Shown here piece after piece: positions 34,788-46,640 of a DNA stretch of 64,000 nucleotides. The notes below the pieces were generated by a model. The model searched no databases and was not told the DNA's origin. It was given only the letters and a program-made list of their open reading frames with translations. The position numbers and the translations under genes are program-made. Origin of the DNA: Ctenosaura bakeri. Lineage: Eukaryota; Chordata; Lepidosauria; Squamata; Iguanidae. The stretch spans positions 806,001 to 870,000 of the forward strand of contig CAOLHI010001804.1 in the NCBI GenBank assembly GCA_948474755.1, in the 5' to 3' direction. The stretch's first letter is position 1; every line of letters begins with the position of its first letter.

Positions 34788-37700
34788 ATGAAACTCAGGT
34801 CTGGAAGGCTGTTAAAATACAGTATGGATCCTGAAGCTGCAGCGACCCCCACTGGCAGCAATGCCACACAGCAGGATGCTACAGAAGATAGGTCATCTGC
34901 TCAACCAGCTACCCCTAGTGGTAGTAATCTGGCACAGCAAGGGGCTGCTATGTCAGCAACAGCCCTTGCCCCCCCTGCTGCTTTCTGGGAAGCAGTAAGC
35001 CTTATGCATGACAAGCTGACACCTGAACAGATTTCAGGGTTCCTGGATAAAACTGTTGACATGATGCGGCTGAACTCTACACAGGCGTCCACTGGAACTC
35101 AGGAAGCTAATCAATGGAATGCAGAGCCAAGACTTGCTCTTACTTGCCTCAGACAGCTTCCAGTTTACAAGGACTCAGAGGATTTTGAAGCTTTTCTGAT
35201 CTCCTTTATTCGTGCAGCGAATGATTTGGGGATTCCTGAGAAGAACTATATGAGTGAACTTCGCTCTACTCTCACTGGAACTCTGCGAGAGGTTGAATCC
35301 CGCATGTCTGCTGCTGACATGAATGATTTTTCCAAATTTGTGGCCTTAGCTCGGGAGAAACTTGGACTCACACCAGAGAAGGCTAAGGTCCACTTTCGCA
35401 ACACCAGGAAGAAAGCTGGTGAATCATACAAGGACATGGTCTGTACAATTCAGAGATCACTGGACTCTTGGATGCAAGCAGCTAAAGCTTCCACCAAGGA
35501 AGATGTCCTGTTCCAGATAGCATTGGAGCAATTCTTGAATCACATACCCCCTCAGACATCGTCCTTTGTGTTATAACAAGAGCCTAGGACGCTGGAAGAA
35601 GCTGCCAGGGCAGCAGATCGGTTTGTTGCCTCCAGAGGTGAGGAGGTATTCCAGCCTACTGTGGTAATGCCTTCTACAGACAAGCAGGAATACCTACAGC
35701 CACGCCAAGATATCTCTTGACGACCTGTACAGAAGCACAACACTTCTACCCCAAGGTCATCACTAAACGACATGAAGCCTCAGATGAACAGCTCTTCCAC
35801 GAAGTCACAGCCCCACTACAGCCAGCAGCCTGTGGCCAGCGTGCAGGGCCAGCCAGGGAAAAAGGCTAGCCCTAAATGCTTTCTCTGTGGAGAGCTTGGA
35901 CATATTAAAGCCAACTGTAAGCAGAAGCCTAAGTTGGCCCAGTTAGTGGTTGCGTCGACCTCCAGGGATACTACCACTGATTCTTCAGTTGATCCTGATC
36001 CTGACATGATCCCTCATCACAGAAGACACACACTGTGGGTAGGGGGCAGGAAAGTTGTGGCTTACAGAGACACTGGAGCCCAACTTTCTGCTATTCATCG
36101 TGCATATCTGGATCCTGGTCTTGTTGATGACCACATTAAGATCACCATCAGAGCGTTCAGAGCTCCTCCAGCTAAACTACCAACAGCACGCGTTCCTGTT
36201 CAGTACAAGGGCTGGAACGGTGTTTGGACTTTTGCTGTCTATGATGACTTCGAATGTCCTGCTCTGTTGGGTGATGATCTCGTCTTCCATGCTAGTCAGG
36301 CCCGGAAAGTGTTCAGACAGCATGCCATGACGACTCGCAGCCTGAGCAGAGGTCAGTCTTCACTGCAACCTGAGGACCAACCTGAACTTGGACTGCAGTC
36401 ACTGTCTCCTGCTACACCAGAAGGAGTCCTGCCGGAAGAGGTGGAGGAACCTGGGGAGGACTCTCAACATAGCATCGTAGGCCCAGAGATCGAGATCATC
36501 CATGCTGATACCTCGGATGTCAGAGCAGCTGCTGGCGGAAGTCCAGGAAGAGCTTCTCCATGCCAAGAGGGTAGTCAGCCTGGTCTCATGCTGGTCCCTG
36601 TCACACCTGACTCAGCGTTGCTCAGGGGGGCGGGAGAGTCTCAAGTGAGCACCGAGCAGAGCCAGGTGCTGGACAACTTGCCTGAGATGCAAAAGGTTGG
36701 TGCAGAGGAGGAGAATCCAACAATGCTGACTCCAAAGCCAGCAAGGGATTCAACAGCAGCGGAAACTCCAGAAGATACTCCAGCCAAGGGAACAGAACCT
36801 GGAGAAGCTGCAGGGCAACGAGAATCTGAGGCAAGTCTGCCACTCCAGGTGGAACAGCTGGTTCCTGTTCAGCAACAGCAGTTCCAGGAAAACCAGGAAG
36901 CAGATGAGAGCCTTCAAGCTGCCTGGAGCAGAGCAAAGGAAGAGGCGAAGTCTTCTCCAACGATGAAGGGGCCCAGATTTGTAATCGTTGAGGGCCTATT
37001 GTATCGTGAGGCTGGCCCAAGAGGTAGCAAGGGGGGCGTACGCGCTCAGAGACAGTTGCTGGTATAGTATAGAGTCAAACTCTCGAGTCTGGCTCATGAT
37101 CATCCTAGTGGACATGCTGGGGTGAACAGAATGAAGGACAGATTGGGAAAGTCCTTCTACTGGGAGGGGATGGGCAAGGATGTTACTGATTATGTCCGAT
37201 CCTGTGAGGTTTGCCAGAGAGTAGGGAAATCCCAGGATCAAGCCAAGGCCCCTCTCCAACCACTTCCTATAATTGATGTCCCATTCCAGAGAGTGGCTGT
37301 GGACATCATGGGACCTTTCCCTAGGAAGACTGCTAGGGGAAAGCGGTATGTGCTCACCTTTGTGGACTTTTGCACTCGTTGGCCAGAAGCTATTCCACTA
37401 GGTGGGATCTCAGCTAAGGCAGTAGCCCAAGCTTTGACAGACATATTTGCAAGATTAGGTTGGTCTGCAGAGATTTTAACAGATGCAGCTTCCAATTTCA
37501 ACTCCAAGGTCATGCAGTGCCTGTTAGAAGCACATGGTGTGCGCCATCTTACATCAGTACCTTACCATCACCAAACTAATGGGTTGGTGGAGCGTTTTAA
37601 TGCAACTTTGGGGGCCATGATCCATAAGTTTGTGAATGAACATTCCAATGACTGGGACTTGGCTCTACAGCAGTTCTTGTTTGCTTACAGATCTGTTCCA

Positions 37701-39635
37701 CATCCAAGCCTGGGTTACTCACCCTTTGAGCTGGTCTATGGCCATGATGTGAAAGGGCCATTACAGCTGGTTCAAAGTCAGTGGGAGGGAATTATTCCTT
37801 CTTCAGAGACTAATGTGGTTGATTTTGTGACTAACTTGCAGAATACTCTCAGGGAAGCATGGGCAGATGCTCATGAGAATCTGCAACAAGCACAAGAAAA
37901 GCAGAAGACCTGGTATGACCAGTATGCCAGAGAACGTTGCTTTGAGAAAGGAGACCAAGTGATGGTCTTGAAGGTTATCCAGGCTAACAAGATGGAAACT
38001 TCCTGGGAAGGTCCTGCAACAGTGCAAGAACGCATTGGGACAGTGAACTACCTCATACAGTTTCCAGACTCTAGGATTAAGCCAAAAGTGTATCATGTGA
38101 ATTCACTGAAACCCTTCTATGAGAGGCCTAATCATCTTCTCACACTTTCAGTCCAGGAAGATGAGGAGGAAGAGTGGCCTGAAGGAGCTTTCTATGATCG
38201 GGAGGGTGGTAACTTAGAAGATGTTAAACCTTCCCAAAGACTCAATGCTATCCAACGTAAGCAGTTCTTCCAATTGAGGGGTAAGTTCACCTCCCTGTTT
38301 TCACCTATCCCAGGTCGCACCACAGATCCTCAACACGTGGTAGCCGCAGATGACAGCAGGCCATCAGCAGAACAGCCACAAAGGGTGTCACCAACGGGCA
38401 AAGAGGCGATAGAGAGGGAGGTGAAAGAGATGTTGGACATGGGGATCATTCGCCCATCACGCAGTCCATGGGCATCTCCAGTTGTCCTCGTGCCCAAAAA
38501 GGGCACGACAGACATACGTTTCTGCGTGGACTATCGAAAATTGAACTCCGTGACACGCCCGGAACATTATCCAATGCCCAGAGTGGATGAACTGTTGGAG
38601 AAATTGGGGCATGCTAAGTACTTATCCAGCCTCGATTTGACTAAGGGCTATTGGCAAATCGCCCTAGCAGAAGAGTCTAAGCATCGAACAGCATTCATCA
38701 CTCACATGGGCCTATTTGAGTTCAATGTACTTCCCTTTGGGCTACGCAATGCACCTGCAACTTTCCAGAGGTTGGTGGACTGTTTGCTAAGAGGGTGCGG
38801 GGACTTTGCTGTCGCCTATTTAGATGACATTGCAATCTTCTCAGACTCCTGGGAAGATCACCTGAAATACCTGGAGATTGTCTTCCAATGCATTAGTGAT
38901 GCTGGGCTGACAGTCAAAGCAAAAAAGTGCCAGTTTGCACTGGACAGAGTGACCTACCTTGGCCATGAAGTGGGACAAGGGACTATCACTCCACTGCAAG
39001 CCAAAGTGGAATCTATTAATAGCTGGCCCATTCCTCATTCCAGGAAGCAGGTACAGTCGTTCCTTGGCCTAGCTGGGTACTACCGGAGATTTGTGCCCAA
39101 CTACAGCCAAGTAGCAGCACCTCTAACAGATCTGACAGGTTCCAAGAAGCCTAAGATAGTGAAATGGACAGCAGAGTCTCAAAAAGCCTTTGCAGCCTTG
39201 AAGCAGGCCTTGATGGCAGATCCCGTGCTCATGGCACCAGATTTTGACAAGCCGTTCATAGTGGCTACAGATGCTTCTGACAGAGGCATTGGAGCAGTCT
39301 TACTACAAGAGGGTTCGGATGGAATCTTGCATCCCATTCTGTTCCTCAGTAAGAAGCTGTCTGCAAGGGAGTCCAACTGGTCCATTCCAGAGGAGGAATG
39401 CTATGCCATTGTGTATGCGCTAGAGAAGCTGAGACCATATGTCTGGGGACGTCGCTTCATTCTCCAAACTGATCATGCTGCCCTCAGATGGCTCCATACA
39501 GTCCGGGGGGCTAACAAGAAGCTACTCCGATGGAGTCTGGCCCTACAAGACTTCGACTTCGACATTCAACATGTGGCTGGAAGTTCCAATGTGGTTGCGG
39601 ACTCCTTGTCACGCAGAGAACTGGAGGGAGGTTAA
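34788..39635 (+). pseudogene. Gmr1-type Gag-Pro-IN-RT-RH polyprotein, three stops
   Basis: One frame of 1,616 codons. It starts at ATG 34,788 (MKLRSGRLLKYSM) and is interrupted by TAA at 35,574 (codon 263), TGA at 35,718 (codon 311) and TAG at 37,065 (codon 760). Domains: Gag helical region about 60-260; CCHC knuckle 'CFLCGELGHIKANC' at 364; protease 'YRDTGAQLSAIH' at about 426; acidic Pro/Glu-rich linker; integrase HHCC ('HDHPSGH'...'CEVCQR') from about 770, then Asp in 'VAVDIMGPF', Asp in 'ILTDAASNF' and Glu in 'VERFNATL'; a GPF-like tail; RT with 'YLDD' at 1,344; RNase H with 'ATDASDRGIGAVL', 'EEECYAIVYALE' and 'QTDHAALRWL'. All catalytic residues are visible. Integrase preceding RT is the notable point. 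Each stop is one C-to-T step from a Gln or Arg codon. Confidence 0.92.
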
Positions 39636-39800
39636 GAGGGATGAGTTTTACATGTCTGTTATTGATAATATGGTTAACCTGTACTGTTGTGTGTTTGCAT
39701 ATATTCTCTGACTTTTCCTTCCTTAGGTCCCAGGATGAAATCCCAGCCGGTGTGGCTCCAGCCTTCAGCTGTTTCCAGACCGTCTGAGATTTGGGGGGCG

Positions 39801-40630
39801 TGTGATAATGGGGCTTCCCATTATCTTGACTTAGCAAAAAGGGGGACAGTTCCCTCTTCAGGTAAACCAAGGGTTAATAAGGTGTTGGGGATTAGATTAC
39901 ATCATAGGTCATGTGGTCAGCATCATAGGTCATGTGGTCAGCATCGTAGGTCATGTGAGTCAGCATCACAGGTCATAGGGTGAGAACTGACCAATCAAAA
40001 AGGAAAGAAGTGAGCATCTTCAGGATGCTTCGAGATGCTTCCAAGGAGAAGTTATTAAACTTCTTGGAGGCCATGTGGGAGAGAGATAACAAAGGGATAA
40101 CAACCAAGGAACCTCCTGGAGGGGGGTTCTGTGCCAGTAGCAGGCTGGAGGACATCGGCCTCGCCTCCTGGCCCTTCCTTTAGAACATCTAAGCCTAGGA
40201 ACAACTGTGAGTAATTAGACTAAAGTTATCTAGTCGCGTTAGGGACTTTTCTGTTATTTTGGAGGCTGGCTGATCTAAAGAATGTATCTGTGCTTTCATA
40301 TCTGTTCTTTTTGTAACTAAGCGTGCCTGGGAAGAGGGGGCTTCCCATGTGTGGTAATTTGCCTTGTTTATTTGCCTACCTTTAATAAATACTTTCTGTA
40401 AAAGACCCTGTTTCTCTCCTTCCCACGCCAAGCTAGGTAGACTGGGGGGAAAGGAAGATCCTTAAGCTTAGGGATGTACGTGGTTGGACAGGGTCCTGCT
40501 GTACTGTCCAAGTGTCCAGATAATTCATAATTCAGCGGGTGGTGGCAGCGAAGATGACTTAATAGCTAAAAATCATAAAAGGCTGGAAAATGCGTCCCAG
40601 CAGCGCATGGTGGCATTTTCCAGCCTCACA
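39801..40630 (+). repeat. Gmr1-type 3' LTR
   Basis: 830 bp, preceded by the polypurine-like GATTTGGGGGGCG. It carries the same 21-bp tandem array (39,898-39,975) as the 5' LTR. Followed by target duplication GCCCT. Confidence 0.92.
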
Positions 40631-40635
40631 GCCCT

Positions 40636-40739
40636 GCCTCTCGGATTGCTAGCTTGTGCTCTTTGCTAATTTCCCCAATTTCTATAATTTGGAGAAGACT
40701 TAGGTGTCCCTCACGGGACCCCCAGAAATCAGGGTAACA
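40636..40739 (+). repeat. Provirus 5' LTR, last piece
   Basis: Continues the 5' LTR after the Gmr1-type insertion and ends 'cagggtaaca', matching the 3' LTR end at 48,865. Confidence 0.9.
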
Positions 40740-40742
40740 GAG

Positions 40743-40760
40743 TGGTGGAGAATGCAGGCA
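40743..40760 (+). promoter_or_regulatory. Provirus primer-binding site, tRNA-Ala type
   Basis: TGGTGGAGAATGCAGGCA starts 3 bp after the LTR. It is complementary to the 3' end of a vertebrate tRNA-Ala (one ending ...GCCCGCATTCTCCACCA) with about one mismatch. The repeated leader at 48,869 has the same sequence. Confidence 0.7.
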
Positions 40761-41725
40761 ACCCCGTACCCCTAATTTGAGTAGGAGTTGCAAACCTTCT
40801 CAAATCAGGCTGGTATAGACTTAGGGAACGGCTGGTCAAGTTGCTAGAAAGCTGTCAAGCAGGAACACACATGTGTGTGTGAGATCTGTGTGCTTGAGCT
40901 CCAGGAGCTACTCTATCTGGGCTGGAAATCTGCTCCTCTTTCTTGCTTGGTTCGTGTATGTCAGCTGCCCCAGCATGGTCACTGCTGGCCCTTGGGCAGT
41001 GAATCATTAGCCGATAGCAAGGGGAGTGCACAAGCTGTCCTGGGGATCACATCCCTAACTTGGGGTCTATCGTGGGTTAGGATCCAAGCGCTAGGGCGTT
41101 AGGAATAGTCCACACGCAGTCAACATGTTAGTGGCAAGGCAATAGCACTTAGGGAAGAAATCCCCTCCCCCAAAGTAGAACACGGGTGCGTCCCGTTCAT
41201 TAGTGAGTTGAAGTGCAGGTGCGTCCCGTTTGTTGTATTGAAAGCACAGGTGCGTCCTGGGTGTTTAAATTTCCACTAGTGAAGTAGGTGCGGGTGGTGA
41301 ATCCTGACCTAGCATCGGGTTTAGAAGGTTTAGCCTCACCCAAAAAACTGTTAGGGATGGTTCAGTTTAGGTTCCTTGCCCCTTTCCCCCCGCTGCTTGG
41401 CCAGGCGACGCTGTAAGTTCCACTGGGTTCGTTTCCCCCCTCCAGTGGCAGGCAGAGTACTCCTGAAGGTTTTCCCCAGAGTCTAGGTGACTCTCCCCAT
41501 CCCTGAACTGTTTCTTTGTCCTTTTGTCCCTAAGCTGTCAAGGTGGAAGGCCGGGCTTAGGTGTACAAAAGTGACTCTTGTTAGGCAGGCTGGAGTTAGG
41601 TTCCGTTCCCTCTTCCCTCACGTAGTTCCGCAGGGTTCGTTTCCCTAGAATCCCCCAGGGGTCTTGATGATCCTACCCTTCCCTCCAGGTGCTTGTCCTT
41701 TTGTATTGTAGTTTGTAGGTTGGAA
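40761..41725 (+). other. Provirus leader
   Basis: Non-coding region from the primer site to the first gag ATG. It includes three 'aggtgcgtccYg-tttgtt'-type repeats near 41,185-41,265 and may contain the packaging signal. Confidence 0.45.
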
Positions 41726-43960
41726 ATGGCTGACAGCAGCAAAATTGCAGTTAAGGACCTCATGTTAGAGAGGAAGGTCCAAGGGAAGTTAGAAAAGTGG
41801 GTGTTAGATAAAGGGAAATGTCCCTGGAAGGAGTCTAGCTTCCAGACAACAGATCCCTTTGCCACACTAAGGGAGGCATACACTCAGGCGCGCCAGTCAA
41901 AGAAACCATTTGTGCCGTCAAGGGATGCTTTGGTTGCCTAGGGACTTTGATTGACTGTCAGAGATGCCTCAAAAGCCCTGGTTGAGGCCAGAGAAGGGTT
42001 AGTAGAGATAGAAAAGGAGAATGCCTGGCTTCATACTGAGATGGAGGCCCTGCGCGTGGACAAAGTAACGTTCGCATCTGTTGCTCAGGCCACCTCACAA
42101 AAACTGAGTGCTGCCACCTTGCAGGCTCAGACATGGGAGGAGAAGGCTCATACCTTAGAAGCTGAGCTTGCTCGTGCCAGGTCTGCAGCCAAGTTTATGG
42201 TGGGCCAAGTGAAGGAACAGCATGAGGCTGTCAGTCACGAGGCTTGCTATAAACAAACTGAGGCACTGGAGAGTCAGCTTCACACCCACAGAGCATTGAT
42301 CTCTGCGGTGTACCCTGAACTTCTCCCCTCATTCGCCCACAAGGAGCCGCTGCCAGAGGACGCTTTGGCCACCCTTCCCCACAACTCGGACTGGAGCGAC
42401 CACAGGGTCCCAGTCCAGCCTGTGGAAACACAGTCAATGACAAAGAGGATAGCCCCTTCAGGAGAGGGAGGTGCAGATAGGACAGAGGTGCGGGAGACCC
42501 AGGAAATTGAAACTAGGGTCCCCTGGAGAGCCGCCAAGGCCATAGCTGACCAGCTTGGCCCCTTAAACAAGTCCACCGGGATCATGTGGTTAAATGCAGT
42601 GATCCATTCGCACCCCATGGCCAACAGCCAGGACTTGACCCAGCTGGCTCGGTTATGCATGTCACCATCTGAACTCCCCACCCTTGAATCAGCCGTGGCA
42701 GCTTGAGGTTTAGTGAGACTTGAGGCCCACGACTGGTTGAGGGAGGTGATAAGGATTTTGTGGCCAGGACAAAGCGCTAGTGTGTTATACGTCATGGAAC
42801 AACAGGGTCCGCAAGAGAACCCTGAAGCTTATGTGGCGCAGAAGCAGCTGCTGGCCATATTAGCAGGAATCATAGAATCATAGAATCATAGAAATTCAGA
42901 GTTGGAAGAGACCACACAGGCCATCCAGTCCAACCCCCTGCCATGCAGGAACACCCTCAAATCAATCCCGGCAGATGGCCATCAAGCCTCTGCTTAAAAA
43001 CCTCCAAGGAAGGAGACTCCACTACACTCCGAGGCAACAGATTCCACTGCCGGACAGCCCTGACTGTCAGGAAGTTCTTCCTGAGGTTCAGGTGGAATCT
43101 CCTTTCCTGCAACTTGAATCCACTGCTCCTTGTCCTGGTCTCTGGAGAAGCAGAAAACAAGCCTTCTCCCTCCTCTACGTGGCATCCCTTCAAATATTTA
43201 AACATGGCTATCATGTCCCCTCTTAACCTCCTCTTCTGCAGACTAAACATACCCAGCTCTCTAAGTCTATCCTCATAGGGCATGGCTTCCAGGCCTCTCA
43301 CCATTTTGGTCGCCCTCCTCTGGACTTGCTCCAGCTTGTCAATATCCTTCTTGAATTGGGGTGCCCAGAACTGGACACAGTATTCAAGATGGGGTCTAAC
43401 CAGAGCAGAGTAGAGTGGTACCAGTACCTCTCTCGATCTAGACACCATACTCCTATTGATGCAGCCGAGAATTGCATTGGCTTTCTTGGCTGCCGCATCA
43501 CACTGCTGACTCATGTTCAGCTTGTGGTCTATGAAGACTCCTAGATCCCTTTCACACGTACTGCTATCCAGCCACGTGTCCCCCATCCTATATTTCTGTA
43601 TTCCATTATTTCTGCCTAAGTGTAGGACCTTACATTTCTCTCTGTTGAATTTCATTTTGTACGCCCTGGCCCAGCTCTCCAATCTGTCCAGGTCATTCTG
43701 AAGCCCAGGATGGCTACAACTTCAACAATGTGGAATTCAAGACTCTCCTTTATGGAGGCTTGAACCACAAAACTAAAATAGCCCTGGGGCTCATTGATCC
43801 CAAGACAACACCTGGGAAAATTTTAATGACAACCTCCGGAGAGTCACTGACCTGCTCCATGAGGTTGGAGCCCTGAAATCCCCTCCAAAGACAAACAGGA
43901 AAGAGGCTGGGAATTGGGAGCCCATCCAAGAGGTCACTTATGCAAACTATGGCCCTCATT
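41726..43960 (+). pseudogene. Provirus gag remnant
   Basis: The ATG at 41,726 opens a frame broken by stops at 41,939, 41,948 and 42,704, all in the same phase, up to a CR1 insertion at 42,868-43,712. The N-terminal part is matrix-like (KVQGKLEKWVL). A long Ala/Glu-rich coiled coil follows (about 41,960-42,240), then a Pro-rich linker and a capsid-like helical region (WRAAKAIADQLGPLNKSTG; then LLYGGLNHKTKIALG after the CR1). A long N-terminal coiled coil is unusual for ordinary gamma-type gags and recalls spuma-like ones, but I do not assign a genus. Confidence 0.65.
42868..43712 (-). mobile_element. CR1 LINE 3' fragment inside the provirus gag
   Basis: Starts with the AATCATAG repeats and carries an open minus-strand frame of 241 codons covering the end of the RT: '[15 protein letters not shown]', '[27 protein letters not shown]' and '[15 protein letters not shown]'. 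It is 5'-truncated. It is longer than, and nearly identical to, the copy at 6,437-6,990, suggesting a recently active subfamily. Both sides resume gag. Confidence 0.93.
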
Positions 43961-44775
43961 CCCAACATAGAAAATCTGCCCCTAATTCAGTCCCCAGGGG
44001 GAACTGGAACTCGCATCCTCCTCCCAGACAGGATTACAGAGCCAGGCAGGAGCATTGGCAAGCCAGAGAGTCCCGTAGTCAGCCCAGCAGGGCAGGGAAT
44101 TCCGCTCCCCTGCCTTCAGCTCCAAAACAGGCCACAGACCGTAATACTGCCAGGGAGATGTTCGGTGGCTTTGACCAGACTGCCCAGACCTACTCGTCCA
44201 ACTGAGTGCGGATCTGGGGTATTTTGAGGAAACTTGGGCTGGACACGAGCCAGTTCGATGGGAGACCCATGATCGAGCTCCTTGATGCCCTCAAAAGGCA
44301 TTTACAGCTGGGAAATAGCCAGTTAGTGAATGCAGTGACCAATGGTCCTCTTCTGGCTGGATATTACCCCGACTCAGAGCTATCAGGATAGGGGTGCCCT
44401 CGGTCCCGGGATCTCCCCCAGAGAGTTGCGGTGCGACTGAAGCCCAACAAATGGGGTAGATCTAGGGTGAAGGCAGGTACTAGGACCAATAGGGAGAAGA
44501 CCCCTGCCACCCCTCCTGCAGACTCTGGTGCACTGCTGAAAGTGCTGCACTCACACCTGATGAGACAGGGTGAGCTCACCCCAGACGCTATCTGTTTGAC
44601 TGGATACGGTGGGGGGACCCAATCCAAACCTTTCAGAAAACCCAAGTGCCCCAGGCACACCAGAGCCAGGCAGACTGCACCTCCTCCTGACTCAGCCCAG
44701 AGTGCGAATCCAACCACCTCTGAGATAGTGGTATTTTCAGAGCACCAAGAAGGATCGCACCAGGCAACCTAGCAG
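43960..44775 (+). pseudogene. Provirus gag C-terminus and protease remnant
   Basis: Frames here give an Arg/Gln/Pro-rich basic segment (NWNSHPPPRQDYRARQEH) in place of clear zinc knuckles, then 'TPATPPADSGALLKVLH' and 'ICLTGYGG', an aspartic-protease active site (Asp-Ser-Gly) and later strand. The second copy of the family shows the parallel 'TPATLLVDSGKVLNVLH' on the minus strand near 59,500. Stops interrupt it. Confidence 0.6.
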
Positions 44776-44794
44776 GACACAGAACATTGCCAGC

Positions 44795-45540
44795 ATGTGT
44801 GTGAGCCAGGAAAAGGAGAACACACAGCAAGTGGAAGCTAACCCCAAGCTTCCAGAACTTGCCATTGTTCCCTCTCTGAGTCCCCTGTTAGAAACCTGCA
44901 GTTTCTCCCGAGATTTTCTGGAATCTTCGGCAGAGAGAGTCCTCCCTCTCCATGCCCTCTTTCAGGAGAAGTTCCTGCCAGACAGGGGATGTCAGCAGCA
45001 AAAGGCTCCTGCCCAACCAGAGCACAGGCTAGCACAGGCACTCACCCTGGCACACCTTGACTTGACACCACATACTCCCCTTAACTGCATTCCATCAGGG
45101 GAGACCCTAGCAAACACGACTGTGAGTTCCAAATACCACACGGAGGTAGATGTGGCTACTGCCTTCCCCTCCACAAGGCTATACTGGTGCCAGCTTACAT
45201 TCACATTCAGTGGCACTCAATGCCTTTTTACTCTGGTGATCTTGAGAAGGGCTAAGACAGTCCATGGCTCTGTCTCAATCACCATCCTGCCAAGATAAAA
45301 GATATTACTCCAGGAGGCATTCGGGGTAGATACCAGCCTCCACTTTGATTTGGACAAGAGGGTCTCAAGCAATGAGTGGGCGCTGCTACTCTTGCAAGTA
45401 ATTTCAGAGACCCACAAACAAACACATTCCAAGGACTGGAAGGGAAAGCCCCCAGACTGGGCAACCCCCTCCTTTGTGCAGCAGTGGAGCGAGGCAACTG
45501 CCTTACTTCCCTTCATGGGATGGCAGCCACCTTGAAGTAA
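44795..45540 (+). pseudogene. Provirus reverse transcriptase remnant, strongly shortened
   Basis: The translation carries an RT fingers/palm trace around 45,130-45,260: 'YHTEVDVATAFPS', with the first catalytic Asp position, and 'CQLTFTFSGTQCLFTLV', followed by a divergent segment. The YxDD box, RNase H and integrase are missing. The minus-strand copy at 58.3-58.9 kb has the same shortened form and the same downstream junction. Confidence 0.6.
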
Positions 45541-45601
45541 CAGGCTCAAGTTAAGTTTCCCCTTTTTGTGTACATAGTTTGTTTTAGTCATAGCTGTAGT
45601 T

Positions 45602-46640
45602 GTGGATCGTAAGCTTTCCCCCTTTTTCAATAAAAGCAACATAATCACCTTTGCCGCTCAGGTGATTCAGGCCAGCCTCATAGGATTAATGCACCCTGAG
45701 ATCCTGAGCCTGCTAAGAGAGCACTACCCGGAATCTTTGGAACACCCTGCTGCTTTGGCACAGATACGACACGCCACTTGGGAGAGCCTAACTCTCAAGG
45801 TGGAAGTCGTACATGAGAGGATTTTGGATCCAGTAATTTTACATTCATTATCCCATCTAGGTCTCCCCTTGATAGCTGCCAATGCCACCTTACTACCACA
45901 ACAAATGTACCATTGGTCCAACAGTACACACTTTTTTGATTTATCCAGTTGTTTATTTCATCACCATTGGATACAATGCTTCTGCAATATTGACAGTTTT
46001 AGTTATGGCAATGTCTCTGACTACACTGTAGTACTGGTCAAATCCACAGTCATGGCTCAAATTGAGTGCCTTTGTTTAAGAACCCCGTGTTCAAATGTGA
46101 CTGTACTGCCTAGTGGTGCAATTGTAAGACTCAACTACACCACCAGCAACCCTTTCTTTTGTTCTCAGAATGTCCAGGATTGTTTTGGTAAAGATTTCTA
46201 TCTCTGGCGGGAGATAAGAGATTATATTTTGGAAAATGGAGACGTGCCCACGGAGTCTAACTAGTCGGATTCCATCTTGAAGACGAGATTCCCGTGTCTA
46301 CATGGCTACGGAATCTCATCCTCCTTGCACAGAGTTATGGAGATTTCACACTCCCTTCACCAGATTGCCTTGACAGTTAACCACTCAGCCAAGGTAATTG
46401 TTGAATCATCTGAAGATTTGGAAACAGCCGCACAACAATCCTGGTGGGACACCTTCACTTGATCATCCACGGGGCAAGCGATTGCCCACTTCGCTTTGCA
46501 CCCCTTAATCATTTTTGTTGTGTTTCAGGTCATACTCACTGTATGCTTAATTGGCCTTGCACTGTGGGTCAAGAACACATTTTCCAACTTCAAGTTGGCC
46601 ATTTTTATTGAGAGCTCCGAGGCTCATAATGTGTAAACAG
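45602..46640 (+). pseudogene. Provirus env-like remnant
   Basis: A 220-codon open stretch with numerous Asn-x-Ser/Thr sites and paired cysteines (an ectodomain-like glycoprotein) ends in a stop at 46,262. The trace goes on with a heptad-rich helix around 46,320-46,440 and a hydrophobic membrane span near 46,490-46,575, followed by a short basic tail. This is the end of a retroviral transmembrane subunit. No obvious signal peptide or furin site is seen. Defective. Confidence 0.62.

Larger units (their letters stand above)
33145..40630 (+). mobile_element. Gmr1-type Ty3/Gypsy retrotransposon, full length
   Basis: 7,486 bp with LTRs of 829 and 830 bp (33,145-33,973; 39,801-40,630), each starting TGTGATAATG and ending CCTCACA, and the 5-bp target duplication GCCCT (33,140-33,144; 40,631-40,635). 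The unoccupied site is seen in the provirus 3' LTR at about 48,758. The single long frame encodes Gag, protease, integrase, then RT and RNase H. Integrase before RT is the Copia-like order that defines the Gmr1 group within Ty3/Gypsy. The LTRs differ at roughly 15-20 positions by eye, about 2%. Three in-frame stops inactivate it. Confidence 0.93.

Noticed and set aside
39687..39983. Short repetitive protein with HHRSCGQ units
   Set aside because: It is the 21-bp tandem array of the LTR read by chance as a frame.
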